From the NCBI GenBank assembly GCA_034638255.1, contig JAWPGT010000129.1:1-46625 (forward strand): a stretch of DNA of 46,625 nucleotides, read 5' to 3'. The position numbers and the translations under genes are program-made. This DNA is from Coprinus comatus. Taxonomy: Eukaryota; Basidiomycota; Agaricomycetes; Agaricales; Agaricaceae. The notes below the pieces were generated by a model. It was not told where the DNA came from and searched no databases. It worked only from the letters and a program-made list of their open reading frames with translations. The stretch's first letter is position 1. The number at the start of each line of letters is the position of its first letter. This document shows, one piece after another, positions 31,289 to 43,848 of the stretch.

Positions 31289-32796
31289 TCAAAAATACGA
31301 ACCCGGTCGAGGAGGCAGCGGCATATGTGGCGGAGAAGTGGGAGGCGAACTAACTCGTAAATCGGTCTTGTCATCTTTCATCTGAGCCACTGAATCTCTA
31401 CTACCCAACACGAAGTTGACCCTAGGATTTGGAGCAAGTAAATCTGCGAATGAATTCCTACACTCTGTATTTTTCTTGTTGCATTGGTTTTTGACTGGGA
31501 GTGATTGATGACGTTTGTCGGTGTTCTCTCGTTCTTCAGAATTCAAGTTCCCAACCGGATTAGGTACTGTGTGCCTCTTAGCCTTTGGTGATGGTTCGGT
31601 GTTTGGATTGTCCGTTGTTGTATTGTTTAGCTCAAGAATGTCTTGCAAAGTAGCAACTCTAGTAGCATTATCTTCTTTTTCTTTAGCCACGAGTTTATCC
31701 ATCGCATTCTTTCTATGATTCTTCTCGATACTTTGATTCTGACTGGGTGATTCTGTTTCTCCAGACTGAGATCTTGACTTGCCTATACGTTGACATTCTG
31801 ATTACCGCTTATTCACATCAACAGAGAAGTTAACCAAAGACATACCCTCTTCACATCTAGAACTTGTCAACAATTTGTTATGATTATTTGCTTCCACTTC
31901 CGCTCGACTTTTCCTAATCTGCGCCCTCTTCTTCTCCAATTCCTCATACTTCTTATTTTCCAATGATTTCTTCCTAATCTCCTCCTCCACCTGCCTCTCA
32001 ACAATCAATTTCTGCTTCCACCGTCCCTTCATCTTCTCCAATTCCCCTTGACCTTGATCATCAATAGGAAATGGTAGCTCCTTGATTATCTCTTGACCTG
32101 CCATAGAAATCATAGAATTGAGTAATTCTTCATCCATAGCCAACCCATTCCTAAGGTGTTTCCATAACGAAGGTAAATCTTCAACCGTAAATCCAGTCCA
32201 ACGTGCCATATCTTCTAGATCTGGAACCCTCTTCGGTTTCTTTGGATGATCAGAGAATTTAAGAACAACAAGTAAAGCAGAGACATAGGCGTGATAAGCC
32301 GTCCAATCTTTTCCAGGTTTAAACGTATCGAATTTTTGACCTGTCAGAGCTGTCTTGGCGTATCGTGAAGGGGTTTTTGACATTGGCTCTGAATAGTTGA
32401 TAGACACAAAATGTATCAGTTGAGATAGGAGTAGTACAAGAAGAAAGACAACGTAAAGCAAGACGAACCATAGATACGGCGAACGAGACCTTGTAAGAGA
32501 TAAAGTACCGTATAATGTATCAACGGCGATATCCCTCCTCCTTCGCCCATCTTCTTAGAAACACGAGTAATATATTGACATAGTTCCTGATCGTACGAGG
32601 AAGGCTCCCCAAAGAGATCTGAAGTCAGAACACTTGTATTGGCGAAGAGCTGAGTGATGAGCTTCGGGATTGGAACGCCACACCAGTACGCAATTCCGGA
32701 CTTTTCGGTAAGTCCAACGTGAGGATCAAACTTCTTCTTGGTCTTTATATTATTAAAATTGGGCACATTAGCCTTCTTTGCATTAGCACGTGGCAT
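31289..32796 (-). CDS. Unknown coiled-coil protein, three exons (452 aa)
   Basis: The exons are 32796-32490, 32388-31846 and 31797-31289. Introns are 101 and 48 nt, all GT-AG, phases agree, and the total is 1359 nt. The start is the ATG at 32796 (MPRANAKKANVPNF); the upstream in-frame TTG is not used. The N-terminal ~100 residues look globular (GIAYWCGVPIPKLITQLF), followed by a second folded stretch (KPGKDWTAYHAYVSALLVVL). A long charged helix lies at about residues 190-280 (EEEIRKKSLENKKYEELEKK), probably a coiled coil. The C-terminus is low-complexity and Pro-rich. I do not recognise the family. It stands next to F-box and KDZ debris but shows no disabling mutation. Confidence 0.75.
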
Positions 32797-33032
32797 CCTA
32801 AGCGATCTCTTGATATGTGTTCTGGAGGAGGGGGGAATGGGCTTGTTAGTCGGAGTCAGCCAACAAGACAAAACGGAAGTTTCATATTCGGAATCACCCC
32901 TTTAAATGCGATCCGGTGGCGATGCACATACGGATCAAGCACCTAGGCAAATCGATCTCAGAACAAGGATTTGAATCTCATAAATTCATTTATTAGGGAA
33001 TGCAAAATTTGACATGGCTTATGTAGAATGCA

Positions 33033-35496
33033 TTACCAATTATCTGCAAAGACAATATCCTCCACACGTCCTTCCTGCGTTTGTTTTTCAGAGAATCCCA
33101 AATTCGAATCCCAAACCGATTCGGCTCCTGGTACAGTAACATTTCGAATGAGAAGTGGATCTCCGTAATGTGCTCGAACCCAGACAGTAAAAATCTCGGA
33201 ATCTCTGTGGGAAGATGATTCAACTCAGATAAACACACCAACGTTGAATAGAATAATCAGTAGTCATAAAATGTACGCACCGGAAAGGAAGACCATCAAT
33301 CTGACGACCGCCATACTTGAGAGCAGCTGCATTAAGCCAGCCACGGAAAAATCTTATATTGTCTGTAAACATAAAGAACATAGATTCAGAAGACAAACTT
33401 TAGTTGCATCATTGAATCAGCATACCGTCTGTACGTTTCACACCCAGATACTGGAGTTGTTTACCATACCCGATATTTTTCACGCGTTCTCGATACATTT
33501 TCCAAAGGGCCTCCCGAGATGGTAGGTGAGCTTGACCTGCCCAAACTTTCGAAATCGCGAGAGAAGTAAATTCCGCATAAACAAACGACTGCATGCCAAA
33601 ATTTGCTTCAAAAGAGTTAACGACTAGGTCTATAAATGAACAAAAAAGACACATACAGTTGACAAATGCCAAAGTTGGGCTATCAATATGGAAAACGTCC
33701 AAGTGTAATGATCTAAGATGACTTCCATCAGTAACAATAGGCTGTAATTCGTTTTGGGCAGCTTCTTTTTCACGTCCAAGGTCTGGACGATGATATTCGG
33801 GAAGGAATGGATAGCAGTAACGATATCCAGTGGCAAATATAACATGGTCCACTCCGTAAATAACCGTGCCGTTAACTAATTCAATACCGGTGGATTGGAT
33901 AGTAGATTTAGGTGTGTGAAATCGCCTGATTTCCGGGACTAATGTTACGTTCAAAGGAAGGCGACGAATATGGTCTTCAATAGTCGGAGAGACACCTTCC
34001 GGATCTAAGATATACTCATTGATGTTGATCATGCCGGAAAGAAAGCTTGAGACTTACTTTTGCTGGGCTAAACGGTAAAATATTTAGTTCAACTGTTTCA
34101 ACTTGTAGGAGATTGGAACAAAGCTTACTCTTACGGATTGGTAAACTTGAGCAGCATGTACAATGATTTCTCTGGAAATCTCTCCACCGCTCGTCTATCA
34201 AAACAGTAAACACCCCATCATAAATGTCAATCTAAAAGAGGGAGAAAAACACACAGCAGCTCCAACCATAAGTACAGTTTTCCCAACAAATAACTGTGGA
34301 CGACGATACTGCCTCGAATGTGAATAGCCTTTGGGAAACTCCTTTGCCCACTTCTCCAATCCTTGGACATTGGGAATATTTGGTGCATTATAACGACCTG
34401 TAGCAACTACTACAGCATCAAAGTCCTTCAAAAAAAAAAAAAGAAAAAAAAAAGACGTCAACCTCCATTTCCAGATTTTGTATACAGGAACATGATCTCA
34501 CGAACCTCTTTATTCCAAGTAGCACGTGCAACACCATTACCAACATCAATCAGCTCCTTTGTGGTAAGTGTCCAACCAATTTGTCGACCAGTGGAACTAT
34601 CCAAACGTTTCTCGACAAGTTCCACTCTGGTATTATATGAGATATCAGTATTGTTATCATTGGTGTTTACTCCATGCCATGATGCAAATGCACTCAAGTA
34701 GCGACCGATTTTTGCATTTGGAAGTACTATAAAATGTTGGTTAAGATACAACGCATATATTCACATCAGAAGATAATAAAACAAGAACATACCCCATTCT
34801 GTTCCCACTGGCCAAGGAAACTCACGTATTTGTTGAATAGGCTGCATATATTCAAATCAACAAATCAAAAAAAAAAAATAGAAAGGAAAAAACTCACAGA
34901 AGGTGCATTAGAAACCAAGCTATACCAAACTGGCTGAGGACTTCTATGTGTCCTCTTAAGTAGCTCAACATCCACATCCCCATCCTCGCCACCCGTCTTA
35001 TACTTCTCAATGTAAGGAAATGTTGCATTATTGGGAGGTAATGAAGGTTCAAAGTCTCCAATAGCAACATGTGAATTAGGTACAGGAGAATCCAAAGGAA
35101 TTTCATCTGTATAATGCCAGTTTCCACCAGGTTTGAAATCACGTTCGAATATATGAACGTCGAAGCCGTCTTTTGATAGTTCACGATATGCTATAAGCCC
35201 CCTGTGTAGAGATTAGTAAGAGTTAAGTCAATAAATAAACGCATATAATCGTGTATAACGTACCCAACACCAGCACCAATGACAGCAACCTTCTTAACCG
35301 GCCAATCAAGTTTATAGATATCTTTGGAAGACCTTGATACATAGGGTTCTTCAATTTCATTATATGAATACCAATGACTCGGGCCACCGGTAAACGGAAT
35401 CTGTGCTTGTTCCTGCGCTTTCGCGAATGTAATGCTTAATGGTATGAGCAGTAGTAAAGTAGTAGTTCCAATACTGAAACACGACGACGCCCTCAT
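33033..35496 (-). CDS. Flavin-containing monooxygenase with signal peptide (about 615 aa)
   Basis: FAD- and NADPH-dependent monooxygenases of this family oxidise N or S atoms of small molecules. The exons are 35496-35264, 35201-34898, 34841-34793, 34726-34506, 34425-34255, 34194-34135, 34014-33657, 33623-33426, 33362-33281 and 33204-33033; the phases agree throughout. The N-terminus (MRASSCFSIGTTTLLLLIPL) is a likely secretion signal or membrane anchor. The FAD site is GAGVGG (residues 74-79), the NADPH site is GAATSG (about 324-329), and between them lie ATGRYNAP and a variant of the FMO fingerprint (FPKGYSHSRQY). FATGYRYCYPF marks the C-terminal part. The 34135/34014 joint (120-nt intron) is the least certain. 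The substrate cannot be told from sequence. Confidence 0.88.
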
Positions 35497-35516
35497 TGTA
35501 TGCTCGAGTAATACCT

Positions 35517-35738
35517 AGTCTACACAAAGCAAGCAAAGAAAGAACAGTTAGGCCCTAGACTCAAGTAGATCTCAGAAAGAGAATGCACACTTACTGCCAG
35601 GAAGCAATACAATAACAATGACTATCGAAGTGGAGATTTGTCCCTGCGACGGGGGGAAGGAGGAAAAGGTAAGAGAATAAGAGGTAAAAGGGATGAAAAG
35701 AGTCGGAAAAGAAGTCTCCTCAGGCCCGGGTATATAAT
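35517..35738 (-). promoter_or_regulatory. Upstream region of the FMO gene with a probable 5' UTR intron
   Basis: On the minus strand a donor (GTAAGTG, about 35594) and an acceptor (TTTGTGTAG, about 35517) bracket a likely 5' UTR intron. A TATATA element lies upstream near 35731-35738. The inference is from splice and TATA motifs only. Confidence 0.4.
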
Positions 35739-35830
35739 GTGGACTAACGGCATAATATAGTACTGTTGTCCGAGCCGAGGTCATGACGCTTGTATGACGC
35801 CAAACATTGTGAATACAAATTATAACCATT

Positions 35831-36464
35831 TAGTTTTAAAGCCAAACTGGTGCACATGCACGATTAACCCAAAAGCACGCAATATATCAATAACCGTACG
35901 AATCCAAAAGTATTGAATTGCTTTTCCTGTCATAAGAAGCCTGGACTAACCTGGCTCCTGATATTGATGTCCATATGATACGCAATGTACTTCCTTTAAG
36001 CATTTTCGCTCCTTCTCAATCTGTTCTTACAATCATTCTATTTTTAGTCTCAATCACGAGGGAAGAAGACTGAAAAGATAAGGAAACATTCATTCCTCCA
36101 AGGAGTTTTATAAATGAAGTATTACAATCTGATATAAAAGAGAGAAAGATAGACGAAGAAAGAAAAAGACAGACGTGAATAACGCTAAATAGAGGAGAGG
36201 GGGGTCCAAGGAAGAGTATAAAAGATACAAAAAAGAGAAAAGTAAAGAAATTGACAATGGGGGAAAACTCAATTCCCCAAAATCACAAAAGTCAAAGTCA
36301 AAATCATACACGTCACATCAACCAATAAAACAATAACATCAATACAAAAAAAAAGCCCAGAAAAATCAAAGGCAAAAATATGAAACGGGAGAGAGAGAAA
36401 GGGAAGGGAGGGGAAGAAAACTACAAAAAAGAAACAACAACCAAAACCCAAACCCCTAAAGACC
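35831..36464. other. Intergenic between FMO upstream region and the ATG4 3' end
   Basis: A/G-rich plus strand with no supported ORF. The ATG4 3' UTR must lie here. Confidence 0.5.
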
Positions 36465-39400
36465 TCAATTATCCGTCAAAATGCCTTTAACGCCGCCACT
36501 CTGCGTCCGTCCACCATCTCTACCTTTCCCAGCAAACATTCTCCCCGTAAACCCACCAGCACTACCACCCGAACCCTCAGTACTAATACCAGAATTACTA
36601 ACAGGACCAGCCCAACTCTGACTTTCATATCTTCTCCTCCCCTTCTCCCAGCTTCTTGTTGCAGTTCCAGTACCACTTATACCACTATAATCTTCATCCC
36701 CATCCCAATCTTCATCACCATCACCACCTGAACCAGGGAAAGGATAACTTTCCTTTTGAGTTTCACTAGTTGAACGTGTAATAGGAACTGGTATAGGTAC
36801 TGGAACTTCTTTCTTCGACTTCGATTTTGATTTTGATTTCTTTTTATTACCATCTTTCCCTCTTTCCTTTTCCTTCAACTCCTTCTCCTTCTCCTTCTCC
36901 TTCTCCCTCTTACGAATTCTCCTCTCCCTCTCCCTTTCCTTTTCATCACCTTCCGATTTCGCTTTCGGATATCGCGATTCCGAATGTGACGATCTCGATT
37001 GACTTTTTGACTTACTACTACCTCTTATCTCTTCAACCGGTTGAGACGAAGATGAAGGTGAGTGTGAATATGAAGGTACAGGCGAAGGAGAAATAGACCT
37101 CGGCGGCGGCAATGATTTTGGTGATCTCGAGTGCGATTGTGAGGGTGAAGGTGAGGGTGAAGGTGGTGGTTGAATTGAAGATACCGAAACCCTCATATCC
37201 AAATCCATATCTCTAGCATTAACAGTTGAACCTTGCATAGGTGTCAATAAAGCAGGATCACCAGAATCAATCCAATCATCTTCAATATCACTTCCTTCTC
37301 CAGTCTCCTCATCCTCCTGCTCATCAGCATCGTTATCACCATCACGTCTTGCCTTTGCCTTCCCTTTACTAAAATCAAATTTTGATTGAGGTCCAGGTGT
37401 AAGTGCCTCAACGGAATCTTCTTCCGTATCAAATTCACTATTCGTCTGACTCCCCCTCCTCACATACTGATTCCCATCTTCCACATCATTATCATTAACA
37501 CCTGCCAAAATCTCCTCATCCTCATCATCCTCATCATCCTCACCAACATCCCTACTCCTATCCCTACTTTCACCCTCATCCTCATCATCATCCAAATCAA
37601 CATCAAAATCATCCGTACTCTCACTCATACTTTCCATTCCTAACAATCCCGCATCCTCACCATCCTCATCTTCACCATCACCACCACCTAACCCTTCTCT
37701 ACTCCAATTAACATGTTCATCTTGAATAGCAAAAACACTTCTCGGCAACCCTTCAACTCTCTTTTTAAAATCATCCCAATCCTTTTCATCTCTACATAAA
37801 AACCCTAATAACATACTAGGATCCAATCCACTCAAATGCATTTTTCTCACCTTTTCACAATGAAAGGTTTTCAATTCTTGTGGTGTGTAAGCTGTTACGT
37901 AGTGTTCTTGTAAGGTATCCAATCCACTCATTCCTATTCCTATCCCTCCTCCTCCTCCTTTATCAACACCATTACCATCACTGGCGCCAGTACCAGTACC
38001 AGTACTGATACTACTTGCATTAGTACTAGTAGAAGATGATGAGCTTTGGCTTAAAACCACGGAAATAGGAATAGGAATAGGTGTGGTGTGTATATTGTTG
38101 TTGGTAGTAGTGTTATTGTTGAATCCAGAACCAGATTCAGGTGAAATCGGAGGTGACGAGCTGGAATTGGAATTGAAGTTGGAATGGACATCAACACCCA
38201 ATTCGGAAACCAAAATTCCCGTAGAATCTGTATCCGTTGAAGAAAATTCTCGTTGAAGTGGTGAAGGTGAGGTAGGAGCATGATGAGAAAATGATGAACT
38301 TCCAGTTCTAACACTCGAAGGTGAAGTTGGTATTCTAGCATGATGAGAAGTCGAAATCGTATTTGAATGATGTTGTGATTGTTGATAAGGCGAAGTCGAA
38401 GTCGAAGGAGGGGGAGGTGGTGAATAATGGGAACGTGAATTGGAATGTGAATTATAAGAACCAGAACCAGAACCAGAACCAGATTCAGCTCTGGTTTGTC
38501 TCGTTCTTCCCACTGTCCTCCTTCCTAAATCATCCCTATCTCTTTCACTTTCATCATCATCACCAACAACATCAAAATCATGTGTAGGCGTAGGTCTTCT
38601 GATAGGTGGAGCGGGTATTGTAGAAGGAGGTGGCCTCATTTGAATAGCAGGTCTTGCTTGATGAGGATCAAGGTAAAACAAATTATCAGTTTGAGATCCA
38701 ACGAAATAATACGATGAACTCGGCCGTCCTCCTGCAATACCAACGGATTGGGGGAATGTAAATAACGCCTAGAATAAGAAATCAAGCAGTTCCTGTCAGT
38801 AAAACGTAATGACGTTTACGATTGGGGAAAACGAACCTTGATAGTATCATAATAAATTGGATTAACTCCATCAATACCCAACCTCAATCCAATCAACACA
38901 AGAACAGGTCTGTCTCCCCAAATAGAACGACCACCTTTCTTGTTAGGAGAAAGATGTCCAAGATCGGTATGTGATGCAGCAAAAACATCAGCTCGAGCCA
39001 AAACGCCATCCTTTGCAACTGAAACTCCTATTCCTGCTCCCGGGAATGAATTGACCAAGCGTCTAAAGAGTGTTTTTAGTCAGTTTTAACGGCAGAAGAC
39101 GAAATAAGTAGTAGGATCATACTTAAGAGCACCCGCAGCCACACTCGGTCCGAACCACTGTCCGACATCCGTACCAAGTTCTTTACCCGCCAAAGCCATC
39201 CGATGAACGCTAAACGGCGCTTCTGGGGACGGAGTGTCAAGGAACCATGTTAAGATTTGTGTGTAGGTCGCGTAATCTGCTGTAAAGACACTATACGGAG
39301 GTCGTCTCCATTCTAGAAAATGGATGTCAATGAGACACATGGACACCCGCCAAGTCATAATAAGATGATATACTTACCTCTTCCTAGATGTGTATGGATA

Positions 39401-40497
39401 AGCGCGTTGGCGAGTAAACTCTGCCCAGTCCTTAACATACATCCCCACCCAGTATCGCTTGACCAACTCTTTTCTCCTCCCCAATGCCAACGCGACTTTG
39501 AAGTACTTGGAGCTGCCATGTATTCCCCAGGTGCGTTACACATATCAAGCGTCGTATCCCTGATTGGGAATGGAAAATGGGAGCGATATGTCAACCATAT
39601 TCTCGATACAAAATCGATATAAAAGACTGAGGGCCAAATTGCGGACGGATCGGACTTGGATGAACTCGACTTTGTGATCGAGAGATTAAGGTCAGCGTTG
39701 GACGCTACCGAAGACGTGGAGGATCTGAAGGAAGGAGGAGATCTTGATCCACGTTGAATGTCATTTGCAGACGGAGAGAGGGATGTTTGAGGAGAGACTG
39801 GGTCTGGTGGCTCGTATCCGGGATGTTGGACTCCTAAGAGCCAGATAGGGTCTGTGGAATTATCGGGTGTGGCATCGCTATCGAGAAGGTATCGCATGGC
39901 CTTGTCTAGATGACCTTTTCCGTGTTTTGCAGCAGTAAAGAAAGCGGAGGCCTTGGTTTTGGGGGAGGACTGTGCGAGGAGTGTGGGTAAAGATAGATCT
40001 GTGGAAGATGTGCTGAAGGTGTGAGAGAACCAGCCTGAGAGCCTTGTAGGGAGATCGCCGATTCTAGTGTTTGAGCTCGCTGAGTAGTGGAGCTGTGAGT
40101 CTGGGGCTGATGCCGTTGGACGGTCAGTGTGTGTGCGTGGACGGGGTATGCTAACTGGTTCTACTATTACAGGGGGTTCGTCCATATCCGTCGTTGTTGA
40201 GCTGTGGCCCATCTCAAGGGTTCGTGACGTCTCTTTTTCTTTTTCTTTTTCTTTATCTCTTCGGCTCAGAAACTTGCTCCCTCTGCGCGCCTTTGACAAC
40301 GGTGTCGATGGATAGTCTGGTGTGCTGTTCGTAGAGCTCGCTAGGCTGCTTGCGCTGGGACTAGGACTGCCTGGTGTTTCAATTACCGATTTCGAGCGGT
40401 CTCTGTTCTGCTTCTGTAGAAACTTGGGTAGTTTGGAAGTTGCATGCTGGGGAGGTGATGTAGGCGGTGGTGTGTGCCGTGGTTGCTTGTTGGACAT
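36465..40497 (-). CDS. ATG4: Autophagy cysteine protease ATG4 (peptidase C54), 1279 aa
   Basis: ATG4 trims the C-terminus of ATG8 and later releases it from phosphatidylethanolamine. The exons are 40497-39378, 39312-39123, 39062-38837 and 38768-36465; phases agree, total 3840 nt. The start is the ATG at 40497 ([12 protein letters not shown]); the upstream in-frame GTG is not taken as the start. Catalytic Cys is in [10 protein letters not shown] (about C353). The Asp-His pair is in [10 protein letters not shown] (about D546, H548), preceded by [15 protein letters not shown]. The protein is far longer than yeast ATG4 (about 500 aa). There is a ~290-residue Ser/Pro-rich N-terminus, a ~245-residue low-complexity insertion just after the DPH motif, the last fold segment ([17 protein letters not shown]), and a ~420-residue acidic then Ser- and Lys-rich tail. 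Confidence 0.95.
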
Positions 40498-42416
40498 GAA
40501 TCTACCCCTGGTCGTAAGCACCCGTCTCAGGTAGAATCGAACAACACATACACTTCAATTTCTCCCTCAACCGTTCAATTATTTTCGTCAAATATTATCC
40601 TATACCACTACGTCAGCATTGTTATACTTCCTGGAGCCACATAGGCCACAGGAGCTGTAATTGATAATTATCATCATCATATACAGATCCCAGCGTCTCT
40701 CCTGTAGCACCTGCTGGTACTCACCGAATCGTACAGACGTATAGGGCTGTCGTAAAATCTGATTGTTCTAAGAGTGGTGGGCGTAAGAGGGCAAGTGTTG
40801 TAGAGGCCAGGGGGTTCAAACTCACATGAACGAGAGGGTCAGGTACGCCGCCCGTCGTTTTTGGGAAACGTGCGTTATGAGCCGACAGAAGCGTTCTCAG
40901 AGATCCCACGCGTGCGTTAGAGCACCGTTGGTCGTTGTCGACGATATAGTTGGTCGCTGTGGTCAACAGCAATGGGGTATGCAGAGGCCGTTGTACGGTT
41001 GTTTGTCAGACCGGCTCTGTGTTTGTCACTCCGACCCTGACATAACATCATATCACTTTTATGGCATTAATATTCCTTTTATTCATCTAGCCTCAAATCA
41101 TCTATGCAATCTCGTACATTGTAATGCCCTATAAAAGCCCATGACACCAACAAGGTTTGATGTTATCAACAACTGATTATTTCATACAACTTCTTCCAAC
41201 TAGTCGGAGACCCCGGATACAGTTATTAACCACTGTGGTGCGAGCATTGTCTGAGCTTGATCTCTATCAAGAACCTGAACTCAGTTATAATGACAAAATA
41301 GCGCGGCCTCGAGGACACAGTGCTGTATCAGCACCTTTCAAGTGTATTAAAGCACCATCATGCAGCTACTATTAAAGCACGTTTAGTACATCCAATTTTG
41401 CCTCAAGATACTTAGTAGCCCACAATCACCGCTGCTGGCATCCCCGCAAGCGATATACCACTGGCCGACATCTTGTTGTTCCGTTCCGTATGGACTCTGA
41501 ACTAGTATTCTTCTGTTGACACGGCTTCATTTAACATTAACATTCCTTGACGCCGTCGATTTTGACTATGTAGCCCCTGAAATAGCTTTACAGTGGTTAA
41601 TCGCATTCAAGGAAGACCTTAATCTTAAGCTGCTGTTTAAAGAACCATCCTTGCCAGTTGGTCTCTATTAATATGTCATCGTTGCTGTTCCGGAGGCGGA
41701 ACTAGTACAGTAAAACCTCTTATCCCATGCTTCTCAGTGGACCGCCCTGGCTATGGGTCCGGGACTGTATGGTGGTATATCTACGGTAGTACTATCACTA
41801 GCCCCGTAGGAACTAGACTCCTCCACAATTTTCGTAGACTCACAAACGTAGATCAACCCCAGCTTACTGGTACCGCAACTCCTGTTTTATAATAGTAGTT
41901 TAGGTCCACCGCGTCTTAGCACTCATTTGCTTGTAGTGGGTATGTATATAAATGTTGATTCAAAAAAAAAAAAAAAAAATCACGTGACCTATTGCTATTC
42001 ATATACATATATGTATGGCACAACAACCACTGTTGCGGTCAACTGGAAGCCAGGCATAGTAAGGTGCTGTAGCAAAAAGACATATATTCTAGCGGCCGAA
42101 CCTGGAGAAAACAAAGTTGTAGATGCTTCATGTGCTGAGTTCTAAAGTAAACTCTCAAGGGTAACAGATGTGACCAGTGACATCTAGAGTTCAACACTGA
42201 GCAGCAGAGAAAATTTGAAGCTTGAAGCATTAGTTATTGGAGAGAAAACTCAAATTTTAGGGCAATTATAGCAGGCTTTGCATCTGTGAGTAGTATGTCA
42301 AGAGTTTGCGTCAGTGTGGATATTGGGGTAACTATTATTTAATGGTTTGTCTGATGTCAGACTGTGACAGTGTACAATGTGGTGACCAATAACGTGACAA
42401 AAAAATGCTGACGTGC
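40498..42416. other. Intergenic, no gene recognised
   Basis: Contains the ATG4 upstream region and then ~1.7 kb of sequence with short ORFs only. An 18-base A run (41962-41979) is followed by CACGTG. I see no protein motif, RNA gene or transposon ends. Confidence 0.5.
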
Positions 42417-43415
42417 TAGGGCAATGTTAACAATAGAGCCTCGATTGTTTACATGAAATATTAACATACCTCCAAATTATTGTAATGTTCACGCGACTTA
42501 ATAACTGTAAATAATCAATGCTAACATGCATGTTATTAATGTGTTATTAATTGTTATTATCTATTGTTAACATCAGTTAACAATAGTAAACAAAGCCCGA
42601 TTTTCGTCAACCAGTTACCAGGAGCTGAACTCTCAGAACGTGGTCGCTTTCCTGGGCCTCCTGGTGGTGCTATTATAGCCTCTATAGGATCTTGTGAAGA
42701 GGGTATTGAGGTAACTGTATTACTGATGATTTCCGATGATGCTGGTGGAAGCTATTATGGCATTGATAATTGTACCTGAATTTGAGCAATAATTATACAC
42801 ATACATCTTTGTTATATAGATTGTACACCTTTTCAACACCAGTTATAATATCCACTATCCATTTTTTGAGTATGTTATTGCTGTGATAGTGTTTAAAGAA
42901 GTCGGCAAGGAGAGGATGTATCGCTTTGATGGGTAATCCACGCTCTTCAATTGGTATTACACCATCACCTGAAGTTCGAGCCCTCCAACCAAAAATGTGC
43001 TCGAGTTGCTCTCCTAAAGTAGCAACCTCATCTCCAGTCTTCTCCAAAATCTCCAAATCAAGTGCAAAGTTCGTAAATGCAGAATATTTGGACTGTTGTA
43101 GTGTTCCTTCAGGCAATTCGGTGGGCAAGAAGTCAAGTAATATAGCAAGTCGAGCCAGAATATCAGAAATATTCTGTTGTGTTAATGTATGGGCTTCAGG
43201 ATAAGCCATATTGGTGAGAATGAGACAAAGATTGTGATCGCTAATTGTCATGGCCTGATAATTTGAAATTTTGGGGTCTAGAATAATTGATTACAATAGA
43301 TAACATAGGTATATTTCATGACAATGATACCCATGTTAGTAACTCGTTATTAACACAATAATAACACGGTAATCTAACACATGTAAACAATCATCAAAAT
43401 ACTAACATTGCCCTA
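42417..43415. mobile_element. hAT-like TIR element, 999 bp, with perfect 8-bp target duplication
   Basis: The ends are TAGGGCAATGTTA and TAACATTGCCCTA, extended inside by GATTGTTTACATG and its inverse. Both flanks read TGACGTGC (42409-42416 and 43416-43423). An 8-bp duplication with TAGGG ends is typical of hAT elements. No hAT transposase motif (BED finger or dimerisation domain) is seen. The subterminal regions are full of TTAACA-like motifs. KDZ elements also make 8-bp duplications and remain an alternative. Confidence 0.88.
42793..43251 (-). CDS. Intact 152-codon ORF carried by the hAT-like element
   Basis: A single-exon ORF from an ATG at 43251, lying wholly inside the hAT-like element. 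The predicted protein is soluble, mildly acidic and mostly helical (ISDILARLAILLDFLPTELP, ALDLEILEKTGDEVATLGEQ), with no signal peptide, membrane helix, zinc-finger or nuclease motif. I do not recognise it. It is either a captured host gene segment or a degenerate internal part of a parent transposon; an open frame of this length argues weakly for recent selection or recent capture. Confidence 0.55.
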   Translation of the reverse strand: MTISDHNLCLILTNMAYPEAHTLTQQNISDILARLAILLDFLPTELPEGTLQQSKYSAFTNFALDLEILEKTGDEVATLGEQLEHIFGWRARTSGDGVIPIEERGLPIKAIHPLLADFFKHYHSNNILKKWIVDIITGVEKVYNLYNKDVCV

Positions 43416-43848
43416 TGACGTGCGACTTGACAAGCGAGTGACAAGTGACTTGACAAGACTTTGTCCGCCGTGTGAGGAACAGGAACAAAATCAAAACTCG
43501 TAAGTTGATCAGTTCCTCGAGCGGATTATTATGCAATGCAAGTTATTTTTATCTACAAACGCTTGGGAATTCTTTATCGTCTTTCAAATTCAATGGAGTG
43601 CCAAGTTGGCACATACTTATTCGAGAATCCACTCCGAGAGTATGATTGACAAAAGTCATGGAAGGTGCTAATAATCCATCATATATACCATACGTTTTTG
43701 AAAACTTTTATCCACGCAAATGATATAAAAACCCTACGACCCAGTCTGTCGTTTTCGATCCAAGGGCATCCCAATCCTTCTTGGATACTACCACCACACT
43801 GCACAGTAACAAACCCTACTACCCAGCTTTACCGACTTGAACGTAACA

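Noticed and set aside
37000..38600. Additional ORFs overlapping the ATG4 low-complexity exon
   Set aside because: They are shadows of codon-repeat sequence in other frames.
40721..41375. Several 70-100 codon ORFs upstream of ATG4
   Set aside because: No recognisable domain, no convincing splice structure and overlapping on both strands.
41962..41979. A18 run as the tail of a LINE or SINE insertion
   Set aside because: No upstream element body, no internal promoter boxes and no target duplication could be found.
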